Origin: SZUA-87 sp041687805
GTDB lineage: Bacteria; Actinomycetota; Acidimicrobiia; Acidimicrobiales; Aldehydirespiratoraceae
Length of the DNA stretch: 64,000 nt
Direction of reading: 5' to 3'
NCBI GenBank assembly: GCA_041687805.1
Contig: JBDNJK010000121.1
Coordinates: 20,501-84,500, forward strand
Below the pieces are notes generated by a model. The model saw only the letters and a program-made list of their open reading frames with translations, made no database searches and was not told where the DNA came from. Shown here piece after piece: positions 25,325-32,785 of this stretch. The first letter of the stretch is position 1; each line of letters opens with the position of its first letter. Made by a program: the position numbers and the translations under genes.

Positions 25325-25405
25325 ATGACCAAGAAGCGAGTTGTTCTGGCGATCATTCTCGGCGGATTGCTGATGATGCTTTCGCGCAAAGTCCGCGACG
25401 TCTGA
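25325..25405 (+). CDS. possible 26-residue membrane peptide
   Basis: ATG 25325 opens a 26-codon frame: two lysines and an arginine, then a hydrophobic stretch of about 13 residues (VVLAIILGGLLMM), then a basic end. Its TGA directly abuts the stop of the convergent HAD gene. No ribosome site is obvious and it could be chance, but the positive-hydrophobic-positive pattern is that of a small membrane peptide. Confidence 0.3.
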   Translation: MTKKRVVLAIILGGLLMMLSRKVRDV

Positions 25406-26242
25406 TCAGCGTCGAAACCATCGTCGGCTGTTGCGGCGCGACTGAATCTTGTAGCGCCACCAGAGTCCCAAGCCGGCACCGAGAGCGGCGCCGGCACCGA
25501 TGCCCATCGTGACAGGGGCCGCGGGTTTGATGCCCCGGTTTTCCCGTAGTGGACGCGAAATCTCGAATGTCCGAATCTCCCAGCCCTGGGCCAACGCCTC
25601 CCGAAGGAGTGCCCGGTCGGGATTGACCGCCACAGGATGCCCGACGGATTCGAGCATTGGTAGGTCGGTGATCGAGTCGGAGTAGGCAAAGGACGCAGCC
25701 AGGTCGAGATTGTGAGTCTCGGCCTCCTTGTGTATGGCAGTCACTTTATTTTCGCCGGCCGAGTAGAACTCGACACCGCCGGTGTACTTGCCATCGCTGT
25801 CGATTTCGGCACGTGTGGCGATGGCATCATCGATCCCCAGGTGGCGGGCGAGGGGCAGCACGATTTCTTCCGGCGAAGCCGACACCAGATAGACCCGGCG
25901 GCCAGCGCCGCGATGAGACTCGATTAGCTCCATAGCTTCTTCGTAGACCAGCGGATCGATGATTTCGGTGAGGGCGTCGTTGACCAAGGCGGAAATTCGC
26001 TGTTGGTCCCAGCCGGTGGCGATTCGTAGCGCCGTTTCGCGCATCTTGCGCATTCGGCCCTCGTCGGCACCGAGGTAGCGAAAGACGATCTGGCCCCAAA
26101 GAGCTCGCACGACAAGCCACCGGTTGAGCATCCCGGCGCGGTGAAGGCTCGGCCCGAACGCAAGCATGGCGGCCTTGGCTATGACCGTCTTGTCGAGATC
26201 GAAAAAGGCGGCCTCGATGGGCTGAGTTCGAGCGTCCGTCAT
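25406..26242 (-). CDS. HAD-superfamily phosphatase, subfamily IB (SerB-like)
   Basis: This is 278 residues. All catalytic motifs look intact: motif I FFDLDKTVIAK (nucleophile Asp near residue 15), motif II VSASPEE, motif III Lys in GENKVTAI and motif IV SDSITDLPML. The C-terminus ends with a short hydrophobic Gly/Ala segment and a very basic tail (RRNSRRWFRR), which may bind membrane. Relatives include Rv3661 of M. tuberculosis, which is also adjacent to the tad locus as here. The substrate is unknown; phosphoserine or lysophospholipid-type phosphates have been suggested for relatives. It diverges from the pilus operon. Confidence 0.88.
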   Translation of the reverse strand: MTDARTQPIEAAFFDLDKTVIAKAAMLAFGPSLHRAGMLNRWLVVRALWGQIVFRYLGADEGRMRKMRETALRIATGWDQQRISALVNDALTEIIDPLVYEEAMELIESHRGAGRRVYLVSASPEEIVLPLARHLGIDDAIATRAEIDSDGKYTGGVEFYSAGENKVTAIHKEAETHNLDLAASFAYSDSITDLPMLESVGHPVAVNPDRALLREALAQGWEIRTFEISRPLRENRGIKPAAPVTMGIGAGAALGAGLGLWWRYKIQSRRNSRRWFRR

Positions 26243-26353
26243 TCGACAACCTTACGGAGAGGTTGGCGCACGGCGTTGGCATCTCTGGTGGTCGCCTCTA
26301 TGGTCTGCGACAACGACTTCCCCGTCGAGCCCCTTATTTGCTCCGGAGTCGTT

Positions 26354-26992
26354 GTGCTCACTGTTTGTTGGTCCGTGAAGGGTGGCGTCGGTACATCCGT
26401 TGTCGCCGCAGCTCTTGCGTTGAGAACCGCCGCGTCTGGCGTGGAGTCTCTGCTGGTCGATCTCGACGGCGATCAACCCGCCATTCTCGGGTTGCCGCAG
26501 CCGGCAGGTCCTGGTGTTGGCGATTGGCTGTCGGCGGGCGGGGATGTTCCCGTCGACGCTCTGGGGGAGTTGGAGTCACATGTAACGGACCGGCTCTCGC
26601 TGCTGCACCTCGGTGATCCGTCAGGCCTCGACCTCGCCGATCGCCTTGATGTGCTGGGCGCGGTTCTGGCCGGGTCGTCGCGCCCTGTGGTGGTCGATGC
26701 CGGTTCCACGTCCGCGGCAAATCGTTGGTGGGTGCGCCATGGCCAGTCTTTGCTGATTTTGCGGCCGTGCTACCTCGGGCTGCGAAGAGCCGGGAGGGTT
26801 GCTCCGGGATCAGAGGTCGTGGTGGTGGATGAGCCAGGACGGGCGCTCACCATCGCCGATGTGAGCACGGCCACTGGCGCTGAGTTGCGTTGTCGGATCC
26901 CGTGGGATCCGGCGGTTGCTCGGGCGGTCGATGCCGGGATTCTCGCCAGTCGAATGCCGCGTTCGTTGCGTGCCATAGGAGTAGCTGCATGA
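26354..26992 (+). CDS. CpaE/Ssd-like P-loop protein of the Tad locus
   Basis: This is 212 residues from GTG 26354, chosen for the CGGAG ribosome site six bases upstream. It opens VLTVCWSVKGGVGTSVVAAALAL, a deviant Walker A of the ParA/MinD type in which the usual K-T/S is replaced (GGVGTSV), followed by LLVDLDGDQPAILG. Catalytic ATPase activity may therefore be altered. It overlaps tadA by four bases (ATGA) and corresponds in place to Rv3660c (Ssd) of M. tuberculosis, a septum-site regulator, and to CpaE, which positions Tad pili at poles. There is no receiver domain. Confidence 0.75.
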   Translation: MLTVCWSVKGGVGTSVVAAALALRTAASGVESLLVDLDGDQPAILGLPQPAGPGVGDWLSAGGDVPVDALGELESHVTDRLSLLHLGDPSGLDLADRLDVLGAVLAGSSRPVVVDAGSTSAANRWWVRHGQSLLILRPCYLGLRRAGRVAPGSEVVVVDEPGRALTIADVSTATGAELRCRIPWDPAVARAVDAGILASRMPRSLRAIGVAA

Positions 26993-28119
26993 CTCGGACG
27001 CAGACAGCGGTCGACCTTGATGAAGTGGTCGAAATCGTTCACGGCGCGGCACTCGATCACGGTGCCGACCGGATCACCGACTTTGATGTCCAGCGCATGG
27101 TCATGCATCACGCTCCGCTTCTGTCTGCTTCGCAGCGGTTGGAGGTGCTGACCCGTGTGGAATCACGCGTGCGTGGGTTGGGTGCACTCGATCAGTTTCT
27201 GGCCGACCCCCAAGTAAGCGAAATCATGATCAACGGCCCCGGTCCTGTCTGGGTGGAAAAGCGAGGTGAGTTGACTGCCACCGAACTGATCCTTGATCGC
27301 GGTGAAATCGATCGGCTTATCGAGCGGATGGTGTCACCGATCGGTCGTCGGGTCGACAGACGGTCCCCTTGGGTCGATGGTCGGTTGGCCGATGGCAGCC
27401 GGGTCAACGTGGTCGTACCTCCGATAGCGCTCGATGGCCCCTATGTCACGATCCGTCGGTTTGTCTTGCGGCGACTCTCCATCGACTCATTTGCCGGGCC
27501 TGAAGTAGTTGAAATGATCGCTGCTGCTGTGGCTGATGGATGCAACATCATCGTCAGCGGCGGCACGGGAGCAGGCAAGACCACGTTGCTCAACGCACTT
27601 GCGCGTGAGATTGATCCAAGATCTCGGATTGTCACGGTGGAAGATTCCGCGGAACTGGCCCTGCCGCATCCTCATGTAGTGAGGCTTGAGGCCAGGCCGG
27701 CTTCGGTGGAGGGTGTGGGGCTGGTGGAGATCAGAGATCTTGTGCGCAATGCGCTGAGAATGCGGCCCGACCGTCTCATCGTGGGTGAGGTGAGAGGCAA
27801 CGAAGCACTCGACATGGTGCAGGCACTCAATACCGGTCACTCCGGTTGCCTGTCGACTTGCCACGCCAATGGCCCGCTCGACGCCTTGAGGCGGATTGAA
27901 AGCCTGGCCATGATGGCCGGTGAGGGGCTTCCGCTGGCTGCGATTCGCCAGCAGATTGCCGCCGCAGTCGATCTTGTGATTCAGGTCAGGCGATCAGGCG
28001 ACGGTCGGCGGCGGATCTCTTCAGTAGCTGAGGTGGTCGGTTCCGACGAGGTACGGGAGTTGGTCGATCACGATCGGGTATTGGCTCAACGATCTCGCGG
28101 GCCCCGGTTGAGGCCATGA
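26989..28119 (+). CDS. tadA: Tad pilus assembly ATPase TadA/CpaF
   Basis: This is a 376-residue secretion ATPase of the VirB11/CpaF type. Residues about 85-150 hold the N-terminal domain with VSEIMINGPGPVWVEKRG; then GGTGAGKTTLLNALA (Walker A, about 190), VTVEDSAEL (Asp box), VGEVRGNEALDM (Walker B) and a His box in STCHANGPLDALRR. It powers assembly of type IVc pili on the inner face of the membrane. The start overlaps the upstream gene and the stop overlaps tadB, both by ATGA, so the operon is tightly coupled. Confidence 0.95.
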   Translation: MTRTQTAVDLDEVVEIVHGAALDHGADRITDFDVQRMVMHHAPLLSASQRLEVLTRVESRVRGLGALDQFLADPQVSEIMINGPGPVWVEKRGELTATELILDRGEIDRLIERMVSPIGRRVDRRSPWVDGRLADGSRVNVVVPPIALDGPYVTIRRFVLRRLSIDSFAGPEVVEMIAAAVADGCNIIVSGGTGAGKTTLLNALAREIDPRSRIVTVEDSAELALPHPHVVRLEARPASVEGVGLVEIRDLVRNALRMRPDRLIVGEVRGNEALDMVQALNTGHSGCLSTCHANGPLDALRRIESLAMMAGEGLPLAAIRQQIAAAVDLVIQVRRSGDGRRRISSVAEVVGSDEVRELVDHDRVLAQRSRGPRLRP

Positions 28120-28979
28120 TCGTCGTCTTCATCCCGGTGTTGGTGGCAGCGGTCGTGCTGACTTCGTGGGGACGAACACCGCCGCGCCTTCCCGACAATC
28201 ACGAGCCAGCTCGATGGAACACTGAGAGGGTCAACTCGGCAGTTTCCAGGCGACTCGTCATGGCAGACCTGCATCTCGGCGCGGAGGCAGCCATTCGTTT
28301 GTGGGTCACCTCAACTGTGGTTGGTGCAGTCTTGGTGGCGTCATTTCTTGGACACCTCACCCCGATTTCCTTGATCTTCGGAGCGTTGATCGGTGCGGTG
28401 GGGCCGGTCGTTGTGGTGGTGAAGCGGGGTGATGGGGCATCTGAGAGGTTGGCGCAGTCTCTTCCAGAGATGCTTGAACTCCTTTCTCGTTCGCTCCGAG
28501 GCGGGGCCGATCTACACACCGCACTTCACGATGTCGCAAGAAGCGACAATGAGGCCGGTCGTTCCCTCGGTCCCGTGCTGGGCCGGGTGTCGGCCGGAGA
28601 GCGGCTGGGAGACGCCATCGACAGATGGGTTGTCCAACTCCGTCATCGTGACGCTCGCATAGTGCGGGCAGTGGTAGGTCTTGGCGACTTCAGCGGAGGT
28701 TCTATGGCCCCCGCGTTGGATCGTGCCGCATCGACAATTCGTGAGCGATCTTCGCTCAGTGCGGAAATCCGTGCTCTCACGTCACAATCGAGGGCATCGG
28801 CAATGGTGATTGGTATCAGCCCGTTGGCATTCTTCGCCGTCGTGGCGATCACCGATCCCAAGTCTTCGCACATTCTGTTTGCGTCCAATATCGGTCGGCT
28901 CTGCCTCGGTTCAGGAATATTTCTAGACACGCTTGGGCTCTGGTGGATGTCTCGGCTCACTTCTGCGGTCGACGAGTGA
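28116..28979 (+). CDS. tadB: Tad pilus inner-membrane protein TadB
   Basis: This is 287 residues with an N-terminal membrane helix, a pair of helices near 68-105, a cytoplasmic type II secretion F domain (ERLAQSLPEMLELLSRSLR to LTSQSR), and C-terminal helices. TadB-type proteins form the platform that couples the TadA ATPase to pilin assembly. It overlaps tadA by ATGA and tadC by GTGA. Confidence 0.88.
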   Translation: MIVVFIPVLVAAVVLTSWGRTPPRLPDNHEPARWNTERVNSAVSRRLVMADLHLGAEAAIRLWVTSTVVGAVLVASFLGHLTPISLIFGALIGAVGPVVVVVKRGDGASERLAQSLPEMLELLSRSLRGGADLHTALHDVARSDNEAGRSLGPVLGRVSAGERLGDAIDRWVVQLRHRDARIVRAVVGLGDFSGGSMAPALDRAASTIRERSSLSAEIRALTSQSRASAMVIGISPLAFFAVVAITDPKSSHILFASNIGRLCLGSGIFLDTLGLWWMSRLTSAVDE

Positions 28980-29740
28980 GCGCGGTTGTGGTGATCAGCT
29001 CGTTCATGTTGGTCGGCGCCGTAGCGCTGCCGAGAATGGCCGTCCCGCCGCGAAGGATCCGAACCAGCCGGACCACGCCACGGCTACTGGGCGCCGTCGA
29101 TGTCGTGGGTGAGCGATTTCGAAAGGTGTTGCCGTTTGACCCTCAGATGGGTGGGCGGGGGTTGCTCGGCGTGGCGGTCATATCGCTGGTTCTGTTCTTC
29201 ATTTCTCCGCCGCTGTCATTGGTGCCGATGATCGCCCTGCTAGTGCGGTCATCGCGTCACCGTCGGCGAGGGCAGATTGAGGCGGATGCCGCAGTCAGTC
29301 GAGCATTGCCAGACGTCATTGATTTGTTGACGCTTGCCGTCGGGTCCGGCCTTACGCTGAGGCTGGCGTTCTCGGTTTCGGCACCGTGGTTTCCGGAGCC
29401 GTTCCGGTCGGTGGCGGAGGAGACGATCTTTCGCTGCGAATCGGGAGACTCGTTCGTGACAGCGCTGGAGACTGCCTCATTGGATCTGGGCGAGGCGGCT
29501 CGTCCATTGATCAGCACTCTGATTGCGTCGCAGACAGATGGCGCGGCGTTGTCGCCCGCGCTTGAGCGGGCGGGGGATGAGGCCAGACGGGGGCGTCGGG
29601 TCGCGGCCGAAGAGAGAGCGCGGCGGATACCCGTCGCAATGCTGTTTCCGCTGGTCGTTTGTGTTCTTCCGGCGTTCGCTCTGCTCACCGTGGTCCCTCT
29701 GCTCATTGGCACATTCAGCAACCTCCAATTGCCGAGTTGA
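28976..29740 (+). CDS. tadC: Tad pilus inner-membrane protein TadC
   Basis: This is 254 residues from GTG 28976, which overlaps the tadB stop. It has an N-terminal helix, a double hydrophobic segment at about 70-93, the type II secretion F domain (ADAAVSRALPDVIDLLTLAV onwards) and a C-terminal helix ending VVPLLIGTFS. It pairs with TadB as the second platform protein. The flp prepilin gene follows after 65 bp. Confidence 0.87.
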   Translation: MSAVVVISSFMLVGAVALPRMAVPPRRIRTSRTTPRLLGAVDVVGERFRKVLPFDPQMGGRGLLGVAVISLVLFFISPPLSLVPMIALLVRSSRHRRRGQIEADAAVSRALPDVIDLLTLAVGSGLTLRLAFSVSAPWFPEPFRSVAEETIFRCESGDSFVTALETASLDLGEAARPLISTLIASQTDGAALSPALERAGDEARRGRRVAAEERARRIPVAMLFPLVVCVLPAFALLTVVPLLIGTFSNLQLPS

Positions 29741-29805
29741 CTCTCGGCTCTCTGTCTCTTCCCTTTTGCTTCCCCGCTTCGTCATTCCAATTCGGGAGAT
29801 ATTCG

Positions 29806-30033
29806 ATGTTTTTCCAGTCCTTGACCGTTCGTATGGTCGCTGCTGTCCAATCGGCCCTCGTAGGCCGCCTTTCCACCGCTGACGATCGGGGGCAGGCAAC
29901 GGCCGAGTACTCGTTGGTCATTCTCGGAGCTGCTGCCGTGGCATTACTCGTGATTGCCTGGGCGACCAAGACCGACAAGATTGCTGAACTGCTCAACAAG
30001 GTGATTGACAAGATCATCAATCAGGTGGCATGA
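29806..30033 (+). CDS. flp: Flp-type prepilin (DUF4244-like)
   Basis: This is 75 residues from ATG 29806 with a GGGAG ribosome site. The leader is 28 residues long and ends DDRG; the mature part begins QATAEYSLVILGAAAVALLV, with Glu at +5 after the Gly, as required for class III prepilin processing. One hydrophobic helix and a short charged tail follow. It should be the major pilin of the Tad pilus, cleaved by a prepilin peptidase not present in the window. It overlaps tadE by ATGA. Confidence 0.88.
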   Translation: MFFQSLTVRMVAAVQSALVGRLSTADDRGQATAEYSLVILGAAAVALLVIAWATKTDKIAELLNKVIDKIINQVA

Positions 30034-30446
30034 ACCGGCACTTCGGGGTTCGTCGCATCGCTGCGGCGGACCCCGATCCCCGGCACGATGCTCGACTTGG
30101 CCAGGCCACGGTCGAGTCGGCGTTGTTGCTGCCGTTCGTTGCTCTCCTTTTATTGGCGGTGGTTCAGGTGGGCTTGGTGGTGAGATCGAGGGTCTTGGTC
30201 ACCCACGCCGCCCGCGAGGGAGCGCGCGCCGCCGCTGTCGGGGGCTCCGATTCAGATGTGCGCCGTGCCGTCGAAGTCGCCGGCGACCTGCCCATTCATC
30301 GGCTGGATGTCACGGTGAGCAGATCCGATGGAGTAGCAACGGTCACCGTCACATTCTCCGATCCGACCGACGTTCCGCTGGTGGGATCAATGGTCGGTGA
30401 CGCCGAGATGCAGGCAGTGGCTCGTATGCGATTGGAAGCGCCTTGA
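30030..30446 (+). CDS. tadE: TadE-like minor pilin
   Basis: This is 138 residues. A ~23-residue basic leader precedes GQATVESALLLPFVALLLLAV, the TadE pilin-like helix with Glu at +5, followed by a periplasmic part containing the HAAREGARAAAVGG segment typical of the family. It should be processed like Flp and incorporated in or initiate the pilus. No TadG follows; the next gene is a STAS protein that starts at the base after the tadE stop. Confidence 0.9.
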   Translation: MNRHFGVRRIAAADPDPRHDARLGQATVESALLLPFVALLLLAVVQVGLVVRSRVLVTHAAREGARAAAVGGSDSDVRRAVEVAGDLPIHRLDVTVSRSDGVATVTVTFSDPTDVPLVGSMVGDAEMQAVARMRLEAP

Positions 30447-30872
30447 GTGCTGTTCGCCACGCCAGTGAGCCACGACACCGCGGAGGATGGCCGTACTCGG
30501 ACTACCGTCACGGGCGTGGATATTGTCGTTCACTCCCGCCGCGTTGGTCAGTGGACCGTTCTCATGGTGGCAGGTGAACTCGATGTGGTGGGCGGACCCG
30601 ACCTGCGTCAGCACGTGATGACGGCAGCACAGGCGGGCAATTCGAATCTCGTGCTCGACCTCACTGGAGTGGATTTCATCGACTCATTCGGCCTGGGCGT
30701 AGTTGTCGGGGCTCTCAAACGGACGCGTCTCGCCGGGGGCGACCTTCGACTCGTCATCCCTGAACCTCGAAACCGACGGGTATTTGAAGTTTGTGATCTC
30801 GATCGAGTGTTTCGCATGTATGAGAACGTCGAGGATGCCACCGGCGACTCCGTACCTGGCGAGGTGATGTGA
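30447..30872 (+). CDS. STAS anti-sigma factor antagonist in the Tad operon
   Basis: This is 141 residues if GTG 30447 is the start; GTG 30516 would give a standard-length domain (VDIVVHSRRVGQW). The STAS core has DLTGVDFIDSFGLGVVVGALKR, with the phosphorylatable Ser after FID. It directly abuts tadE and overlaps the HATPase gene by ATGTGA, forming a partner-switch pair. In such systems the kinase phosphorylates this protein and holds a sigma factor when the antagonist is phosphorylated. The target sigma factor is not identified here. Confidence 0.88.
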   Translation: MLFATPVSHDTAEDGRTRTTVTGVDIVVHSRRVGQWTVLMVAGELDVVGGPDLRQHVMTAAQAGNSNLVLDLTGVDFIDSFGLGVVVGALKRTRLAGGDLRLVIPEPRNRRVFEVCDLDRVFRMYENVEDATGDSVPGEVM

Positions 30873-31327
30873 GCGATTCGAAGTTTCCGGTGGGTCAGGT
30901 GGTTCTCGAGGTTCCGGCACGCACCGAGTTCGTTTCGCTGGTGAGGCTGGTGGTTGCCTCTGCTGCGGAAATCGGCCCCGACATGACGATCGAACGAGTC
31001 GAAGATTTGAGGGTTGCCGTATCAGAGGCGGCGACCAACGCCATCATGGCCCAAGCAGAAGTCGGCTCTCGTGCCCGAATTGGAGTGAAGTGCTCGGTCA
31101 GCGCCAGCGAGATTGTTGTTCGAATCCACGATGAGGGCGGAGGATTCGATCCCGACAGTTTGCAAACACTCCCGGCACCCGGCACTCCAGAGAGACTCGA
31201 GTACGAATCCGGTCTCGGTGTGTACCTGATGAGTACCTTGGCTGATGAGACGGAGATTTCATCCTCGTCCAGCGGCACCGATGTGCGATTGGTGGTCTAC
31301 TCGTCGAAACGGTCGCAAACCCACTGA
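30869..31327 (+). CDS. HATPase anti-sigma factor kinase (RsbW/SpoIIAB type)
   Basis: This is 152 residues from GTG 30869. It is a GHKL ATPase domain with the N box VAVSEAATNAIMAQA, the G1 box HDEGGGFDP and the G2 region YESGLGVYLMSTLADE. It should phosphorylate the STAS partner encoded just upstream and bind a sigma factor. Its position at the end of the pilus operon suggests that pilus expression or surface sensing is tied to a general-stress-type switch. The nearest group sigma genes in the window are at 24196 and 39661, neither of the SigF/SigB class usually bound. Confidence 0.88.
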   Translation: MSDSKFPVGQVVLEVPARTEFVSLVRLVVASAAEIGPDMTIERVEDLRVAVSEAATNAIMAQAEVGSRARIGVKCSVSASEIVVRIHDEGGGFDPDSLQTLPAPGTPERLEYESGLGVYLMSTLADETEISSSSSGTDVRLVVYSSKRSQTH

Positions 31328-31422
31328 TCACGGATCATGGATTCAACCCTGTGATCCAAATACCGTGACGCGCCTGTAGCGTTCCCGGCGTCCTACCACC
31401 TCGATAGAGCGACTCCCCACAA

Positions 31423-32775
31423 ATGCCCGACAGTCACCCCCAACCATCACCGTTCACTTGGATCGGTAGCAATCGGCCTCTTGCCCGCCGGGTGGGTCGT
31501 CCGGTGAGAGAGTTCTTGGCCATAGAGGCAGCGAGTGGCGTTCTGCTCATTGTTTCGACTGTTGTGGCACTCGTGTGGGTCAATTCTCCGTGGAGTTCCA
31601 GCTATCACGACCTCTTTGAGACGCACATCAATTTTCAGATCGGCACGATCCTCACACTCGACCTGCCGTTCGAGATGTGGATCAACGACGCGCTGATGGC
31701 ACTGTTTTTCTTTGTTGTCGGGTTGGAGATCAAGCGCGAACTCGTTGCCGGTGAACTGAAGGACCCGCGAGCTGCGGCGCTTCCTGCGATGGCGGCCCTG
31801 GGAGGAATGATCATTCCGGCTTTGATCTACGTTGCGTTCAACTCCGGCGGGGCGACGGGTGGATGGGGAATCCCGATGGCGACCGACATCGCATTCGCTG
31901 TCGGAATCGTGTCGCTTCTCGGTTCGAGAGTGCCGGGCGCGATGAAGGTGTTTTTGCTCACGCTCGCCATCGTCGACGACATCGGAGCCATCGTGGTGAT
32001 CGCGGTGTTCTACACGAACGATCTTTCGTTGGGTTGGCTGGCGATTGCCGCCGGGTTGATTGTGGTGGTCGTGGCTATGCGGGTGGCTGGTATCTGGTTC
32101 ACACCTGCTTACATTTTCGTCGGTTTGTTTGTGTGGCTCGCTGTGTTCGAGTCTGGAATTCATGCCACCATCGCCGGCGTGGTTCTCGGATTGCTCACCC
32201 CGGCACTGCCGCTCAAGCCCGATGTGCCTGACGACCAGGATTTTGTGGGACAAGTAATGGCGGGTCATGCCAACGCGCCAATGGTGAGGCGTGCGAGTTT
32301 CGATTTGAACGAACAGGTTTCAGTGGCGGAACGTCTGGCCGACTTCCTGCATCCGTTCACGAGTTTCATCATCATTCCGCTGTTCGCCCTGTCCAACGCA
32401 GGTATCGAAATCTCGAGAGGTGGCCTCAGCGACGCCGCCACATCTGCCGTTACTCACGGCGTGGTGGCGGGACTGGTGTTGGGCAAGCTCGTTGGAATCT
32501 CGTTGTTCACGTGGATCGGTGTGAAGAGCGGTATGTCTCGAATGCCTCGCGGCGCAAACTGGACTCATGTGATAGGACTTGCCGCCATCGGTGGTGTGGG
32601 ATTTACGGTGTCGTTGTTTGTCACGGGGTTGGCTTTCGACAACCCGGTGTTCACCGACGATGCAAAGATCGGTATCGTCGTCGCCTCCGTCGTGGCTGCC
32701 CTGATTGGCTCGGTCGTTCTCACCAGAGCCAAAGAAGTCACCGAGGTCGAATTCAAAGCCCCTTCTCCCAAATGA
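31423..32775 (+). CDS. nhaA: Na+/H+ antiporter NhaA
   Basis: This is a 450-residue protein with about 12 hydrophobic helices. The ion-binding Asp pair is in LAIVDDIGAIV, and the discontinuous-helix segments GIPMATDIAFAVG and LFFFVVGLEIKREL are typical. It exports sodium in exchange for protons, consistent with a salt-exposed habitat. It has 95 bp upstream and lies 10 bp before topA, so the two may share a transcript. The C-terminal tail is short and charged. Confidence 0.96.
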   Translation: MPDSHPQPSPFTWIGSNRPLARRVGRPVREFLAIEAASGVLLIVSTVVALVWVNSPWSSSYHDLFETHINFQIGTILTLDLPFEMWINDALMALFFFVVGLEIKRELVAGELKDPRAAALPAMAALGGMIIPALIYVAFNSGGATGGWGIPMATDIAFAVGIVSLLGSRVPGAMKVFLLTLAIVDDIGAIVVIAVFYTNDLSLGWLAIAAGLIVVVVAMRVAGIWFTPAYIFVGLFVWLAVFESGIHATIAGVVLGLLTPALPLKPDVPDDQDFVGQVMAGHANAPMVRRASFDLNEQVSVAERLADFLHPFTSFIIIPLFALSNAGIEISRGGLSDAATSAVTHGVVAGLVLGKLVGISLFTWIGVKSGMSRMPRGANWTHVIGLAAIGGVGFTVSLFVTGLAFDNPVFTDDAKIGIVVASVVAALIGSVVLTRAKEVTEVEFKAPSPK

Positions 32776-32785
32776 TTGAAGAACA

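Noticed and set aside
25147..25512. A 121-codon frame spanning tRNA-Sec
   Set aside because: It covers the tRNA and lacks any coding pattern; the tRNA explains the sequence.
31332..31357. GGATCA/TGATCC hairpin after the anti-sigma kinase gene as a terminator
   Set aside because: Only six pairs with a 14-base loop and no T run.
31447..32268. A 273-codon antisense frame inside nhaA
   Set aside because: It is rich in Arg/His with no family features, a usual by-product of high-GC coding on the other strand.
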